Source: Achromobacter insolitus
GTDB lineage: Bacteria > Pseudomonadota > Gammaproteobacteria > Burkholderiales > Burkholderiaceae_B
Direction: 5' to 3'
Assembly (NCBI RefSeq): GCF_002209555.1
Contig: NZ_NJIF01000005.1
Coordinates: 186,001 to 250,000 of the forward strand
Length of the DNA stretch: 64,000 nucleotides
Below, in pieces: positions 43,443-52,944 of the stretch (its first letter is position 1; every line of letters starts with the position of its first letter). The notes beneath the pieces were generated by a model. That model ran no database searches, had not been told where the DNA came from, and was given only the letters and a program-made list of their open reading frames with translations. Both the position numbers and the translations under genes were made by a program.

Positions 43443-43468
43443 TACCTTGGCCGACTTATGACAAGGTA
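43443..43468. promoter_or_regulatory. Inverted repeat upstream of the desaturase
   Basis: TACCTTG (43443-43449) and CAAGGTA (43462-43468) are perfect 7-bp arms separated by 12 bp, 45-70 bp upstream of the desaturase ATG. This is a likely operator for a fatty-acid-responsive repressor; the regulator is not in the window. Confidence 0.55.
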
Positions 43469-43753
43469 GTTTCAAAATAGTTTTTGAGCGAAATCAAGGA
43501 CTAAGCCCCGGTTTTTCAGGACAAAAACCCACTCTCGCCACCGGAAACGCAGGTTGCGAGGCCGAGCCTTGCGGCACGCGGCGCTAGGGCCGTCCTCCCC
43601 AGGGAAAGTGGGGGGCATACGCGAAGGCGCAAGGGTTGGGCTCAATTTCGCGATTAAAGTTCCTGTCAGCTTGGTATCCGGTCTTGAAGCAGACTTGCGG
43701 CTGGCGCACACTGCGGGTGCTTTGCCTACCAAACTGTCTCTTTTGTCCCACTG
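43469..43753. other. Non-coding gap between desaturase and secreted protein genes
   Basis: No gene is supported here. A plus-strand frame (43554-43754) has no credible protein features. The left 30 bp are AT-rich and probably hold the desaturase promoter; the right end holds the promoter of the small secreted protein. Confidence 0.55.
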
Positions 43754-44149
43754 ATGTTGCTGAAACAAATACGTCCCTATTTTTTTTGCATCCTGGCCTC
43801 GCTGGGAACCGCCCTGCCCGCCGCCGTTTCCGCGCAAACGCTGAAGTCCGGCGACGTCGCCGTGCTGGCCTCGTACTACGAGATCCGCGGATCGGATTGC
43901 CTGGCGTTGCGCGCGCCGCGGGTCGCGCTGACCATGACGCCGCGCCTGGGCAAGGCCAACATCATGCAGACGCGAGGCCAGTCCAGCGATTCCGGACGTT
44001 GCGCATACCAGACCGTGCCGGTGTCCCAGGTAATCTACCAGGCGGACCAGGCAGGCAGTGACACCCTGGCCTGGGAGGTGAAATACCAGAACAAGACCCT
44101 GGGCACGCGGCGCTACAGCGCCACGGTGGTGGTGACGCCGGGTCCCTGA
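43754..44149 (+). CDS. Small exported protein of unknown function
   Basis: 131 residues. A Sec signal peptide covers about residues 1-27 ('MLLKQIRPYFFCILASLGTA' then '...AVSAQT'). The mature part is a β-rich domain with two Cys ('GSDCLALRAPRVALTMTP', 'SDSGRCAYQTVPVSQVIYQADQAGSD') that could form a disulfide in the periplasm. It resembles small Ig-like secreted proteins of Bordetella relatives, but I cannot name the family. It converges with rsmB; 14 bp separate their ends. Confidence 0.75.
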   Translation: MLLKQIRPYFFCILASLGTALPAAVSAQTLKSGDVAVLASYYEIRGSDCLALRAPRVALTMTPRLGKANIMQTRGQSSDSGRCAYQTVPVSQVIYQADQAGSDTLAWEVKYQNKTLGTRRYSATVVVTPGP

Positions 44150-44163
44150 CCCGGCGCCTGCGT

Positions 44164-46299
44164 TCAGGCCGGCTGGTCCTGGTCGCCGGCCGGGGTTTCT
44201 GCGGCGGGTTCCTGGGGCGGAACTTCGCTGGTTTCCGCCGCGTGGGCGTCGTCCGCCCCGGCTGCCGCACCCTTCTTCCGCCGCTCGAACACGGCGGCGA
44301 AAAAGCCGTCGGTGCCATGCACATCGGGACGCAGCTGGACGTAGGGGCCGTCCAGCTTCAGGTTTTCGCAACGGGCAGCCAGGATCTCCGCGGCATCCAG
44401 GCGTTCGAAATCAGGATGGCTGGCGAGGAAACGCTCGGCCTGCACTTCGTTTTCCTCGGCCAGCAGGCTGCAGGTGGCGTATACCAGGCGCCCTCCCGGG
44501 GCGACGCAGCGCGCCGCGCTATTCAGGATACGTTCCTGGAGCTGCCCCAGTTCGGCCAGCGCCTCGGGATGCTGGCGCCATTTCAGGTCCGGATTGCGGC
44601 GCAGCGTACCGATGCCGCTGCATGGCGCGTCAACCAGTACGCGCTGAGCCTTGCCGGCCAGGCGCTTCACGCGAGCATCGTTTTCGCTATCGATGACCAC
44701 GGGCACCACGTTGGACAGGCCGCTGCGCGCGAAACGGGGCTTGGCACGCGCCAGGCGGGCCGCGGATACGTCGAATGCGTACAGGCGGCCGGTGGAGCGC
44801 ATCAGCGCGCCCAGCAGCAAAGTCTTGCCGCCAGCGCCGGCGCAGAAGTCGATGATCATTTCGCCGCGGCGCGGGCCCACCAGCAGCGCCAGCAACTGGC
44901 TGCCCTCGTCCTGGACTTCAATGCTGCCGTTCTCGAACTGCGGCCAGCGATTGATGGCCGGACGCCCTTCCATGCGGATGCCCCAGGGCGAATAGCGCAT
45001 GGCGACGGGCTCGTAGCGCCCGGCGCCTTGCTGCAGTTCAGCGAGCATGGCGTCGCGCTCGACCTTGAGGGGATTGACGCGCAGATCCAGGCTGGCCTGG
45101 CGGTTCAACGCCTCGATCAGGGTGTCGGGGCTGTCCATGGCGCCCAGACGCTCGTCCAGCCAGTCCGGGATGCTGCCTCGCACGGCGCGCGGCAGGGTCG
45201 CCGGGTCGATTTGCGACACGCGCTGGAGCCATTCGGCTTCGGCGGCGTCCATGCCTTCGGAGAGTTCGTTGGCGCCCAGCGTCGCCGCCAGGCCCAGGAT
45301 GGCCAGGCGGCGCGAGGCGGGCCCGACGCCGCTTTCACCGAATTGGCGGTACCGGCGCAGATGGCGCAGCACGTCGTAAACGGCTTCGGCGACCTCGGAA
45401 CGGTCGCGCGCGCCCAGGTTGGGATGGTTGCGCAGCCAGTGCGACAGGGCCGCATCGGCCGGATAGGTCCACTGCAGGATCTCGCCCAGGACGCGCTGGA
45501 CCTGGTCTATGCGGATCGCCGCGTGCGACAGGCGCGGGCGGTTGAATTGGGGCTTCGGCGGACGGTCCTGGCCGCCGTATCCTTGACCGTGGCCGCCCTC
45601 GCCGCCACGCGGACCGGCATACTGGCCGCGCTCGCCGCCTCGGGGGGAGCCATGGGATGGCCGCGCATCCTGCCGGCCTTCGCGGCGTTCCGAACCGTAG
45701 GACGCGCGTTCGCCGCCTCGGCCTTCGCCGCGCGGGGCGTCATACGACGGACGCGGACCCGGACGGCCCTCGCGGCGTTCCGAACCGTAGGAACCGCGTT
45801 CGCCGCCTCGGCCTTCGCCGCGCGGGGCGTCATAGGACGGGCGCGGACCCGGACGGCCCTCGCGGCGTTCCGAACCGTAGGAACCGCGTTCGCCGCCTCG
45901 GCCTTCGCCGCGCGGAGCGTCATAGGACGGGCGCGGGCCCGGACGGCCTTCATGGCGCTCGGAACCATAAGAAGCGCGTTCGCCGCGGCCCTCGCCGCGC
46001 GTCGGATCGAAGGACGGACGGGGGCTCGGACGGCCTTCGCGGCGGTCCGAACCGTAGGAACCGCGTTCACCGCCGCGGCCTTCGCCGCGCGGCGCGTCGT
46101 AGGACGGGCGCGGCGTCGGTCGACCGCCCGAGCGCTCGTCGCGGCTGCCGCCGGAACGGTCGTCGCGGGCGCTGTCGCGTGCGATAGGGGCGCGCGCGTC
46201 GCCCTTGGGACGCGAGAAAAAGGACCGACCGTCGCGGCCTTCGGAGGCGGCCCTGGCGGCGCCTGCCGGACGAGAACGCGGAGATTGGGGTTTAGTCAT
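44164..46299 (-). CDS. rsmB: RsmB/NOP-family RNA m5C methyltransferase with Arg/Gly repeat N-terminus
   Basis: 711 residues. Residues ~60-265 are a low-complexity region of tandem units related to 'RPGPRPSYDAPRGEGRGGER'. The rest is a NusB-like RNA-binding domain and a SAM methyltransferase: 'DFCAGAGGKTLLLGALM', 'VLVDAPCSGIGTLRRNP' (Cys that resolves the intermediate), 'LVYATCSLLAEENE' (nucleophile Cys). RsmB methylates C967 of 16S rRNA; other NOP enzymes are alternatives. The repeat tail is absent from typical RsmB and may bind RNA or promote condensates. The gene follows purN on the same strand. Confidence 0.85.
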   Translation of the reverse strand: MTKPQSPRSRPAGAARAASEGRDGRSFFSRPKGDARAPIARDSARDDRSGGSRDERSGGRPTPRPSYDAPRGEGRGGERGSYGSDRREGRPSPRPSFDPTRGEGRGERASYGSERHEGRPGPRPSYDAPRGEGRGGERGSYGSERREGRPGPRPSYDAPRGEGRGGERGSYGSERREGRPGPRPSYDAPRGEGRGGERASYGSERREGRQDARPSHGSPRGGERGQYAGPRGGEGGHGQGYGGQDRPPKPQFNRPRLSHAAIRIDQVQRVLGEILQWTYPADAALSHWLRNHPNLGARDRSEVAEAVYDVLRHLRRYRQFGESGVGPASRRLAILGLAATLGANELSEGMDAAEAEWLQRVSQIDPATLPRAVRGSIPDWLDERLGAMDSPDTLIEALNRQASLDLRVNPLKVERDAMLAELQQGAGRYEPVAMRYSPWGIRMEGRPAINRWPQFENGSIEVQDEGSQLLALLVGPRRGEMIIDFCAGAGGKTLLLGALMRSTGRLYAFDVSAARLARAKPRFARSGLSNVVPVVIDSENDARVKRLAGKAQRVLVDAPCSGIGTLRRNPDLKWRQHPEALAELGQLQERILNSAARCVAPGGRLVYATCSLLAEENEVQAERFLASHPDFERLDAAEILAARCENLKLDGPYVQLRPDVHGTDGFFAAVFERRKKGAAAGADDAHAAETSEVPPQEPAAETPAGDQDQPA
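45640..46140 (-). repeat. 90-bp coding tandem repeats in rsmB
   Basis: The DNA repeats with an exact 90-bp period (for example the word cgaaccgtag at 45691, 45781 and 45871), coding for about five 29-30-residue units rich in Arg, Gly, Pro, Ser, Tyr and Glu, plus one degenerate unit. One unit is 87 bp. The high identity between neighbouring units suggests recent slippage or unequal recombination. Confidence 0.9.
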
Positions 46300-46354
46300 G
46301 GTGTATTCCAGTGGGGCGGAGGGCTTCCGCCCGAAAAATGCGGTTCAGGGCCGA

Positions 46355-47020
46355 TCAAGCGGCCGGCGACCAGGCGAAAAGGCGGTCGGGATCGCCCAGC
46401 ACGTTCACGCGGTGATCGCTGGTCAGGGTAACCCGGCCTTCGGCGAGCCAGCGCACCGCCGCCGGAAACGCCCGGTGTTCCACCGCCAGCACGCGCTCGG
46501 CCAGCGACTCGGGCGTGTCGCCCGCCAGGACCGGCACGCAGCCCTGCGCAATGATGGGGCCGTGATCCAGCACCGGCGTGACGAAGTGCACGGTGCAGCC
46601 ATGCACGCGCACGCCAGTCGCCAGGGCCTGGGCGTGCGTATGCAGCCCCGGAAATGCCGGCAACAGGGACGGATGGATGTTCACCAGCCGGCCGGCATAG
46701 TGATTGACGAAGCCCGGTGTCAGCACGCGCATGAAACCCGCCAGAATGACGTAATCGGGCTCGTACCGGTCGATTTCGGCGGCCAGCGCGGCGTCGAAGG
46801 CTTCGCGGCTGGCGTAGTCCTTGTGGTACAGCGCGGCGGTGGGGATGCCCTGATGGGACGCCCATTCGAGGCCCGCGGCTTCGGGCTTGCTGGCAATGAC
46901 GGCGGCGACTTCGGCCGGCCAACCTTCGTTACGGCAAGCCTGGGCCAACGCCTGCATGTTGCTGCCGCGCCCCGAAATCAGGATGACGAGGCGGCGTTTG
47001 GGGGGAGATATTTCCGGCAA
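46355..47020 (-). CDS. purN: Phosphoribosylglycinamide formyltransferase
   Basis: About 221 residues. 'RRLVILISGRGSNMQAL' binds the phosphoribosyl group; 'ILAGFMRVLTPGFVNHYAGRLVNIHPSLLPAFPGLHTHAQAL' contains the catalytic Asn-His pair; 'GCTVHFVTPVLDHGPIIAQG' provides His and Asp. It transfers formyl from 10-formyl-THF to GAR in purine synthesis. No ATG or GTG lies between the possible N-terminus and SNMQ; a TTG at 47018-47020 (LPEISPPKRR), with GGAA upstream, or one at 47035, is the probable start. Confidence 0.9.
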   Translation of the reverse strand: MPEISPPKRRLVILISGRGSNMQALAQACRNEGWPAEVAAVIASKPEAAGLEWASHQGIPTAALYHKDYASREAFDAALAAEIDRYEPDYVILAGFMRVLTPGFVNHYAGRLVNIHPSLLPAFPGLHTHAQALATGVRVHGCTVHFVTPVLDHGPIIAQGCVPVLAGDTPESLAERVLAVEHRAFPAAVRWLAEGRVTLTSDHRVNVLGDPDRLFAWSPAA

Positions 47021-47145
47021 GATAAGGAATTCCAAGGGAAATCGGGCTCGTCCGCCCCCGGCAATCCCGCGTGCGGCAATGGCCTGGACGCGCGGCAGGA
47101 AAGGACAGGAACAAACCCGGAATCCAAAATTGTAAACTCTCGCTC

Positions 47146-48111
47146 GTGAAACCATCGCTGCGCATCTACCGATCCCTGCCCCCGCCCGACCGGCGCGCCC
47201 CTTGCGCGCTGACGATCGGCAACTTCGACGGCGTCCATCGCGGACACCAGGCCATGCTGGCGCGCGTCTGCCAAGTCGCGCGCGACCGCAACCTGACGCC
47301 CGCCGTGATGACCTTCGAGCCGCATCCGCGGGAATATTTCGCCACGCTCAACCAACGCCCGGAATTGGCGCCCACCCGTATATCGGGTTTGCGCGACAAA
47401 CTGGCGGCGCTGGCGCGCTACGGCATATCCCAAGTCGTGGTGGAACGCTTCAACGCCCGCCTGGCCGAAATGTCCGCCAATGCCTTCATCGAGCAACTGC
47501 TCGTGCAGGGGCTGCATGCCAAATGGCTGCTGGTGGGCGAGGATTTCCGTTTCGGGCACAAACGCAGCGGCGACATCGACCTGTTGCGCGAGGCCGGCCT
47601 GCGCCATGGCTTCGAGGTGCAGACCCTGTCTGACGTGACCGACCAACAGGGGCACCGGATATCGAGTTCCGAGGTGCGCACCGCCCTGGCGGTGGGCGAC
47701 CTGGAACGCGCCCGTCATCTGCTGGGGCATCCCTACCACATCAGCGGCCATGTGATCCACGGGCAGAAGCTGGGCCGCACGCTGGGTTTTCCCACCATGA
47801 ATCTGCGCGTGGCCGAGCGCTGCGCCGCGCGCTCGGGCATTTACGTCGTGCAGGTCTACGGCCTGGCAGACCATCCGCTGCCGGCGGTCGCCAGCCTGGG
47901 CGTGCGCCCCACCGTGGAAGATCGTGGGCGCGTGCTGCTGGAGTCACACCTGCTCGACGAGACTGTCGACGCTTACGGTAAACTCGTACGCGTCGAGTTC
48001 CTGCAAAAGCTGCGGGACGAAGAAAAATTTCCTGACCTCCCTTCCCTGACTGCCGCCATCGCCGAAGACGCGCGAAACGCGCGCGCCTATTTTGCCGTTC
48101 ATGGACTATAA
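47146..48111 (+). CDS. ribF: Bifunctional riboflavin kinase / FAD synthetase
   Basis: A 321-residue protein. The N-terminal FMN adenylyltransferase domain has '[18 protein letters not shown]' (G-x-F-D-G-x-H-x-G-H) and '[13 protein letters not shown]'. The C-terminal kinase domain has '[20 protein letters not shown]' (ATP/Mg site) and '[21 protein letters not shown]'. It makes FMN and FAD from riboflavin. The GTG at 47146 is the likely start. Its 3' end overlaps ileS by 11 bp, as in many betaproteobacterial ribF-ileS operons. Confidence 0.95.
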   Translation: MKPSLRIYRSLPPPDRRAPCALTIGNFDGVHRGHQAMLARVCQVARDRNLTPAVMTFEPHPREYFATLNQRPELAPTRISGLRDKLAALARYGISQVVVERFNARLAEMSANAFIEQLLVQGLHAKWLLVGEDFRFGHKRSGDIDLLREAGLRHGFEVQTLSDVTDQQGHRISSSEVRTALAVGDLERARHLLGHPYHISGHVIHGQKLGRTLGFPTMNLRVAERCAARSGIYVVQVYGLADHPLPAVASLGVRPTVEDRGRVLLESHLLDETVDAYGKLVRVEFLQKLRDEEKFPDLPSLTAAIAEDARNARAYFAVHGL

Positions 48112-50962
48112 AAAGACCCTCAACCTGCCCGACACCCCCTTCCCCATGCGGGGCGACCTCGCCCGCCGCGAGCCCGCCTGGATTTCGCAGTGGGAGGAAA
48201 ACCACGTCTACCAGGCGATCCGCGCCGCAAGCCGCGGCCGGCCGCGCTTCGTGCTGCACGACGGCCCGCCTTACGCCAACGGCGACATCCACATCGGCCA
48301 CGCAGTCAACAAGATCCTGAAGGACATCATCGTCAAGAGCCGCAACATGGCCGGCTATGACGCGCACTATGTCCCGGGCTGGGACTGTCATGGCATGCCG
48401 ATCGAAATCCAGATCGAAAAGAAGTACGGCAAGCACCTGCCCGTGGCCGAAGTGCAATCCAAGGCCCGCGCCTATGCGCTCGAACAGATCGACCGCCAGC
48501 GCAAGGACTTCAAGCGCCTGGGCGTGCTGGGCGAGTGGGATCGTCCCTACATGACGATGAACTTCAGCAATGAGGCCGACGAGATCCGCGCGCTGGGCCG
48601 CATCCTGGACAAGGGTTATGTGTTCCGCGGACTGAAGCCCGTGAACTGGTGTTTCGACTGTGGTTCGGCGCTGGCCGAGGCCGAAGTCGAGTACGCCGAT
48701 CGCGTGGACCCGGCGGTCGACGTGGCCTTCCCGTTTGCCGAGCACGCCAAGCTGGCCAAGGCCTTCGGCCTGGACTCGGTGGACGACGGCGCCATCGTCA
48801 TCTGGACCACCACGCCCTGGACGATTCCGTCCAACCAGGCGCTCAACCTGCATCCGGAAATCGAATACGCGCTGGTGCGCGTATCGCCCGTGCCGAAGTT
48901 CGGCCCGCTGCTGCTGATCGCCAAGGAGCGCGTCGAGGACTGCCTGAAGGCCTGGAACCTGGAAGGCGAAGTGATAGCCACGGCCCCGGGCTCGGCACTG
49001 TCGGGCATTGAATTCCGCCATCCGCTGGCGCAATTCAACGCCGCCTACGACCGCAAGTCGCCGGCCTACCTGGGCGACTACGTAACGGCTGACTCCGGCA
49101 CCGGCGTGGTGCACTCGGCGCCGGCCTACGGCATCGAGGACTTCCTGTCGTGCAAGGAACACGGCATGAAGGACACCGACTTCATCAGCCCGGTCATGGG
49201 CGACGGCAAGTATGTGGACAGCCTGGCGCTGTTCGGCGGCCTGTCCATCTGGGACGCCAACCCGAAGATCGTCGAGGCCCTGCAGGAAGCCGGCGCGCTG
49301 ATGCACGTGGAAAAGCACAAGCACAGCTACATGCATTGCTGGCGCCACAAGACGCCGATCATCTACCGCGCCACCAGCCAGTGGTTTGCCGGCATGGACG
49401 TCGCCCCCAAGGACGGCGGCCCGACCCTGCGCGAATCGGCGCTGGCCGGCATCGACGCCACGGCCTTCTATCCGGCCTGGGGCCGCGCCCGCCTGCACGC
49501 CATGATCGCCAACCGCCCCGACTGGACCTTGTCGCGCCAGCGGCAATGGGGCACGCCGATGGCCTTCTTCGTGCACAAGGAAACCGGCGAGCTGCACCCG
49601 CGCACGTCCGAATTGCTTGAGCAGGTGGCGCAGCGTGTCGAGCAAGGCGGCATCGAGGCCTGGCAGACGCTGGATCCGCGCGAACTGCTGGGCGACGAAG
49701 CCGACCAGTACGAAAAGAACCGCGACACGCTGGACGTCTGGTTCGACTCGGGCAGCACGCACGCGACCGTCCTGGGTGGCAAGGACGGCGACTTCGCCGG
49801 TTCGCACGGCGCTGAACTGGCCTGGCCCGCCGATCTGTACCTGGAAGGTTCGGACCAGCATCGCGGCTGGTTCCACTCATCGCTGCTGACCGGCTGCATG
49901 CTGTATGGCCAGCCTCCCTACAAGGCGCTGCTCACGCATGGCTTCGTGGTGGACGGCCAGGGCCGCAAGATGAGCAAGTCGGTGGGCAACGTGATCGCCC
50001 CGCAAAAGGTGTCCGACTCGCTGGGCGCGGAAATCCTGCGCCTGTGGGTCGCATCCACCGATTACTCGGGCGAATTGTCCATCTCGGACGAGATCCTCAA
50101 GCGCGTGGTCGAGGGCTACCGCCGCATCCGCAACACGCTGCGCTTCCTGTTGGCCAACCTGGCCGACTTCGACGCCGTGACGCAGGCCGTGCCCTACGGC
50201 GAACTCTTCGAGATCGACCGTTACGCGCTGGCCATGACGGCGCAGATGCAGGCTGAAGTCCAGGCCAACTACGAACGCTATGACTTCCACCCGGCTGTGT
50301 CGCGCTTGCAGACCTTCTGCTCGGAAGACCTGGGCGCGTTCTACCTGGACATCCTGAAGGACCGCCTGTACACGTCGGCCGTGGACAGCCGCGCGCGCCG
50401 CTCTGCCCAGACGGCCCTGCTGGACATCACGCAGACGCTGCTCAAGCTGATGGCCCCGATCCTCTCCTTCACGGCCGAGGAAGCCTGGAAGGAACTGGTC
50501 GATTCCGCCCTGAAGAACCAGGCCGACGCCGCCCGCACCACGATCTTCACCGAGGTCTACCACGTCCTGCCGCCGTTCGCGGACGCAGACGCCCTGTCGG
50601 CCAAGTGGACCCGCCTGCGTGCCATCCGCGCCGAAGTCCAGCGCAAGCTGGAAGAAGTGCGCACGGCCGGCGACATCGGTTCGTCGCTGCAGGCCGAAGT
50701 GGATCTGTATGCCAGCGGCGCCGACCAGGAACTGCTGGCCAGCCTGGGCGACGACCTGCGCTTCGTGCTGATCGTCTCGCGCGCAACCGTGCATGCGGGT
50801 GAAGCCGAGACCCGCGTCGAGGTCACGCCGTCCACGCACAAGAAGTGCGAGCGCTGCTGGCACTGGCGCCTGGACGTGGGCCAGGACGCTGATCACCCCG
50901 AGATCTGCGGCCGCTGCGTGTCCAACCTGTTCGGCTCGGGCGAAGCCCGCGACAAGGCCTGA
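48101..50962 (+). CDS. ileS: Isoleucyl-tRNA synthetase
   Basis: A 953-residue class I synthetase. '[16 protein letters not shown]' has the HIGH motif (64-67), and '[10 protein letters not shown]' (near 620) has KMSKS. The editing domain (CP1) is in the middle ('[18 protein letters not shown]'), and the C-terminal zinc site reads '[10 protein letters not shown]...ICGRCVSN'. It charges tRNA-Ile. The ATG at 48101 ([17 protein letters not shown]) is preferred over the TTG nine bases upstream. lspA follows after two bases. Confidence 0.97.
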   Translation: MDYKKTLNLPDTPFPMRGDLARREPAWISQWEENHVYQAIRAASRGRPRFVLHDGPPYANGDIHIGHAVNKILKDIIVKSRNMAGYDAHYVPGWDCHGMPIEIQIEKKYGKHLPVAEVQSKARAYALEQIDRQRKDFKRLGVLGEWDRPYMTMNFSNEADEIRALGRILDKGYVFRGLKPVNWCFDCGSALAEAEVEYADRVDPAVDVAFPFAEHAKLAKAFGLDSVDDGAIVIWTTTPWTIPSNQALNLHPEIEYALVRVSPVPKFGPLLLIAKERVEDCLKAWNLEGEVIATAPGSALSGIEFRHPLAQFNAAYDRKSPAYLGDYVTADSGTGVVHSAPAYGIEDFLSCKEHGMKDTDFISPVMGDGKYVDSLALFGGLSIWDANPKIVEALQEAGALMHVEKHKHSYMHCWRHKTPIIYRATSQWFAGMDVAPKDGGPTLRESALAGIDATAFYPAWGRARLHAMIANRPDWTLSRQRQWGTPMAFFVHKETGELHPRTSELLEQVAQRVEQGGIEAWQTLDPRELLGDEADQYEKNRDTLDVWFDSGSTHATVLGGKDGDFAGSHGAELAWPADLYLEGSDQHRGWFHSSLLTGCMLYGQPPYKALLTHGFVVDGQGRKMSKSVGNVIAPQKVSDSLGAEILRLWVASTDYSGELSISDEILKRVVEGYRRIRNTLRFLLANLADFDAVTQAVPYGELFEIDRYALAMTAQMQAEVQANYERYDFHPAVSRLQTFCSEDLGAFYLDILKDRLYTSAVDSRARRSAQTALLDITQTLLKLMAPILSFTAEEAWKELVDSALKNQADAARTTIFTEVYHVLPPFADADALSAKWTRLRAIRAEVQRKLEEVRTAGDIGSSLQAEVDLYASGADQELLASLGDDLRFVLIVSRATVHAGEAETRVEVTPSTHKKCERCWHWRLDVGQDADHPEICGRCVSNLFGSGEARDKA

Positions 50963-50964
50963 GC

Positions 50965-51498
50965 ATGGCTCGCGCCTCCGAACCGGAAGTGGCCGGCGCT
51001 GCGGCGCCTGCCCGCCCCGCGCCGGCGCGCGTGGGCGGCTGGCTGGCGCTGGCGCTTGCCATCATCGTGCTGGACCAGTTGACCAAGATCTACTTCAACA
51101 CCTCGTTCCAGTACGGCGAACGCGTCAATGTGCTGCCGGTCTTCGACTTCACGTTGATGTACAACCGCGGCGCCGCATTCAGTTTCCTGGCGTCCGAGGA
51201 AGGCTGGCAGCGCTGGCTGTTCACCGGCCTGGGCTGCGTGGCGGCGGTGGTCATCACCATCATCCTGCGTCGCACCCATGGCCAGCCCCGCTTCAGCCTG
51301 GCGCTGACCCTGATCCTGGGCGGCGCCATCGGCAACGTCATCGACCGCGTGGTCTATGGCCACGTGGTGGACTTTCTGCTGTTCTATTGGAACGACTCCT
51401 ACTTTCCCGCCTTCAACCTGGCGGACGTAGGCATCACCTGCGGCGCCGTGCTGCTGGTGCTGGACGAGCTTCTGCGCGGCCGCAAGGCCAAGGCCTGA
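50965..51498 (+). CDS. lspA: Lipoprotein signal peptidase II
   Basis: A 177-residue protein with four TM helices. The conserved 'VLDQLTKIYF', 'YNRGAAFSFLA', 'GGAIGNVIDRVVYGHVVDFLLFYW' and 'FNLADVGITCGAVLL' include the two catalytic Asp residues (in NVIDR and NLADV). It cleaves the signal peptide of diacylated prolipoproteins in the inner membrane. It is in the ribF-ileS-lspA operon, the usual order. The start codon is two bases after ileS. Confidence 0.96.
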   Translation: MARASEPEVAGAAAPARPAPARVGGWLALALAIIVLDQLTKIYFNTSFQYGERVNVLPVFDFTLMYNRGAAFSFLASEEGWQRWLFTGLGCVAAVVITIILRRTHGQPRFSLALTLILGGAIGNVIDRVVYGHVVDFLLFYWNDSYFPAFNLADVGITCGAVLLVLDELLRGRKAKA

Positions 51499-51663
51499 CC
51501 ATGGCTTGCCGGGGCGCCCGCCCCGGCCTCCCCCCGCCGCTTTCCCCGGTTTTTGTTCTGTTTGATGCCCCCTGAACGCATCGCGAACAGCGCAATGCCG
51601 CAATGCAGAATAAAATCACTGTCCGTTCCTCGTTTTCACGGCGCTGAACCCGCCGCCTCCCTC

Positions 51664-52860
51664 ATGCTCGATCTCGCCCGCAAACGCATCGTCCTCGGCC
51701 TGACCGGCGGCATCGCCTGCTACAAAATCGCCGAGTTGGTGCGGCGCATGACCGAACAAGGCGCCACAGTCGATGTGGTGATGACCGAGGCGGCCACGCA
51801 CTTCATTACCCCAGTCACCATGCAGGCCCTGTCGGGCCGCCCCGTGTTCGTGGACGCATGGGACGCCCGCGTGCCCAACAACATGGCGCACATCGATCTG
51901 ACGCGCGGCGCGGACGCGGTGTTGATCGCGCCCGCCAGCGCAGACTTCATGGCCAAGGTGGCGCATGGCATGGCGGACGACCTGCTGTCCACGCTATGCC
52001 TGGCGCGCGCCTGTCCCCTGCTGGTCGCGCCCGCCATGAATCGTGAGATGTGGGCCAATCCGGCCACGCAGCGCAATGTCGAGCAATTGCGCGCCGATGG
52101 CATCAGCGTGCTGGGCCCCGCCGCCGGCGAACAGGCTTGCGGCGAAACGGGCGACGGCCGCATGCTGGAAGCGCATGAACTGCTGGCCGACCTGATTGCC
52201 TTCTTCCAGCCCAAGCTGCTGGCTGGCCGTCACGTCCTGCTGACCGCCGGCCCCACCTCCGAACCCGTGGACCCGGTGCGCGTGTTGAGCAACCGGTCGT
52301 CCGGCAAGACCGGCTATGCCTTGGCACGCGCCGCGCGCGAAGCCGGCGCCCGCGTCACCCTGATTTCAGGCGCGACCTTCCTGCCGGTGCCGCGCGGCGT
52401 CACCGCGCTGTCCGTCACCACCGCTCGCCAGATGCACGACGCCGTAATGGCCAGCGCGGCCGACGCGGACATTTTCATCGCCGTGGCCGCAGTGGCGGAC
52501 TGGCGCGTCAAGAACGTCAGCACCCAGAAGCTGAAAAAAACCAGCGAGGGCGGCGGCGCCCCCTTGATGGAATTCGAACCCAATCCGGACATCCTGGCCG
52601 AAGTGGCCAAGCTGCCCAATGGCCCCTGGTGCGTGGGCTTCGCCGCTGAAACCGAAAAGCTGGCCGAGCATGCCGAAGCCAAGCGCATGCGCAAGGGCAT
52701 CCCGTTGCTGGTGGGGAACCTGGCCCATAAAGTCATGGACGCGGACACGACCGAGCTGGTCTTGTTCGACGAGCACGGCACGCACCCCCTGCCCGCGGCC
52801 GACAAGCTTGACGCGGCGCGCCGCCTGATCGCCGAAATCGCAGCCCGATTGCCCGGTTAA
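51664..52860 (+). CDS. coaBC: Bifunctional phosphopantothenoylcysteine decarboxylase / synthase
   Basis: A 398-residue protein. CoaC half: flavin-binding 'LGLTGGIACYKIAELVRRM', 'NNMAHIDLTRGADAVLIAPASADFMAKVAHGMADDLLSTL' (catalytic His in the 'MAHI' segment) and the 'PAMNREMW' clamp. CoaB half: 'VLLTAGPTSEPVDPVRVLSNRSSGKTGYALARAA', 'AVAAVADW' and 'KLKK'. It makes 4'-phosphopantetheine from phosphopantothenate and cysteine for coenzyme A. The ATG at 51664 begins the conserved domain; the longer frame upstream is not conserved-looking. A strong terminator follows. Confidence 0.95.
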   Translation: MLDLARKRIVLGLTGGIACYKIAELVRRMTEQGATVDVVMTEAATHFITPVTMQALSGRPVFVDAWDARVPNNMAHIDLTRGADAVLIAPASADFMAKVAHGMADDLLSTLCLARACPLLVAPAMNREMWANPATQRNVEQLRADGISVLGPAAGEQACGETGDGRMLEAHELLADLIAFFQPKLLAGRHVLLTAGPTSEPVDPVRVLSNRSSGKTGYALARAAREAGARVTLISGATFLPVPRGVTALSVTTARQMHDAVMASAADADIFIAVAAVADWRVKNVSTQKLKKTSEGGGAPLMEFEPNPDILAEVAKLPNGPWCVGFAAETEKLAEHAEAKRMRKGIPLLVGNLAHKVMDADTTELVLFDEHGTHPLPAADKLDAARRLIAEIAARLPG

Positions 52861-52894
52861 AAACGGGCCTGGTATCCAGGCCTTGATACCGATG

Positions 52895-52924
52895 AACCCC
52901 TGTCCGCGGACGGGGGTTTTTCTT
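52895..52924 (+). terminator. Intrinsic terminator of the ribF-ileS-lspA-coaBC unit
   Basis: AACCCC-TGTCC pairs with GGAC-GGGGGTT, followed by TTTTTCTTT. It lies 35 bp after the coaBC stop. A second small stem (GGCCTGG/CCAGGCC) precedes it. Confidence 0.9.
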
Positions 52925-52944
52925 TGTTCGCGGGCGGGCCGTGC

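Noticed and set aside
45640-46140. Regular 90-bp repeats as a possible CRISPR array
   Set aside because: The repeats are contiguous without unique spacers, keep an open frame and encode the N-terminal region of RsmB.
44242-46431. A 729-codon open frame on the plus strand
   Set aside because: It is antisense to rsmB and stays open because of the repetitive Arg/Gly codons. The rsmB frame carries the catalytic motifs.
47741-49876. A 711-codon open frame on the minus strand
   Set aside because: It is antisense to ribF and ileS, both of which have full family motifs.
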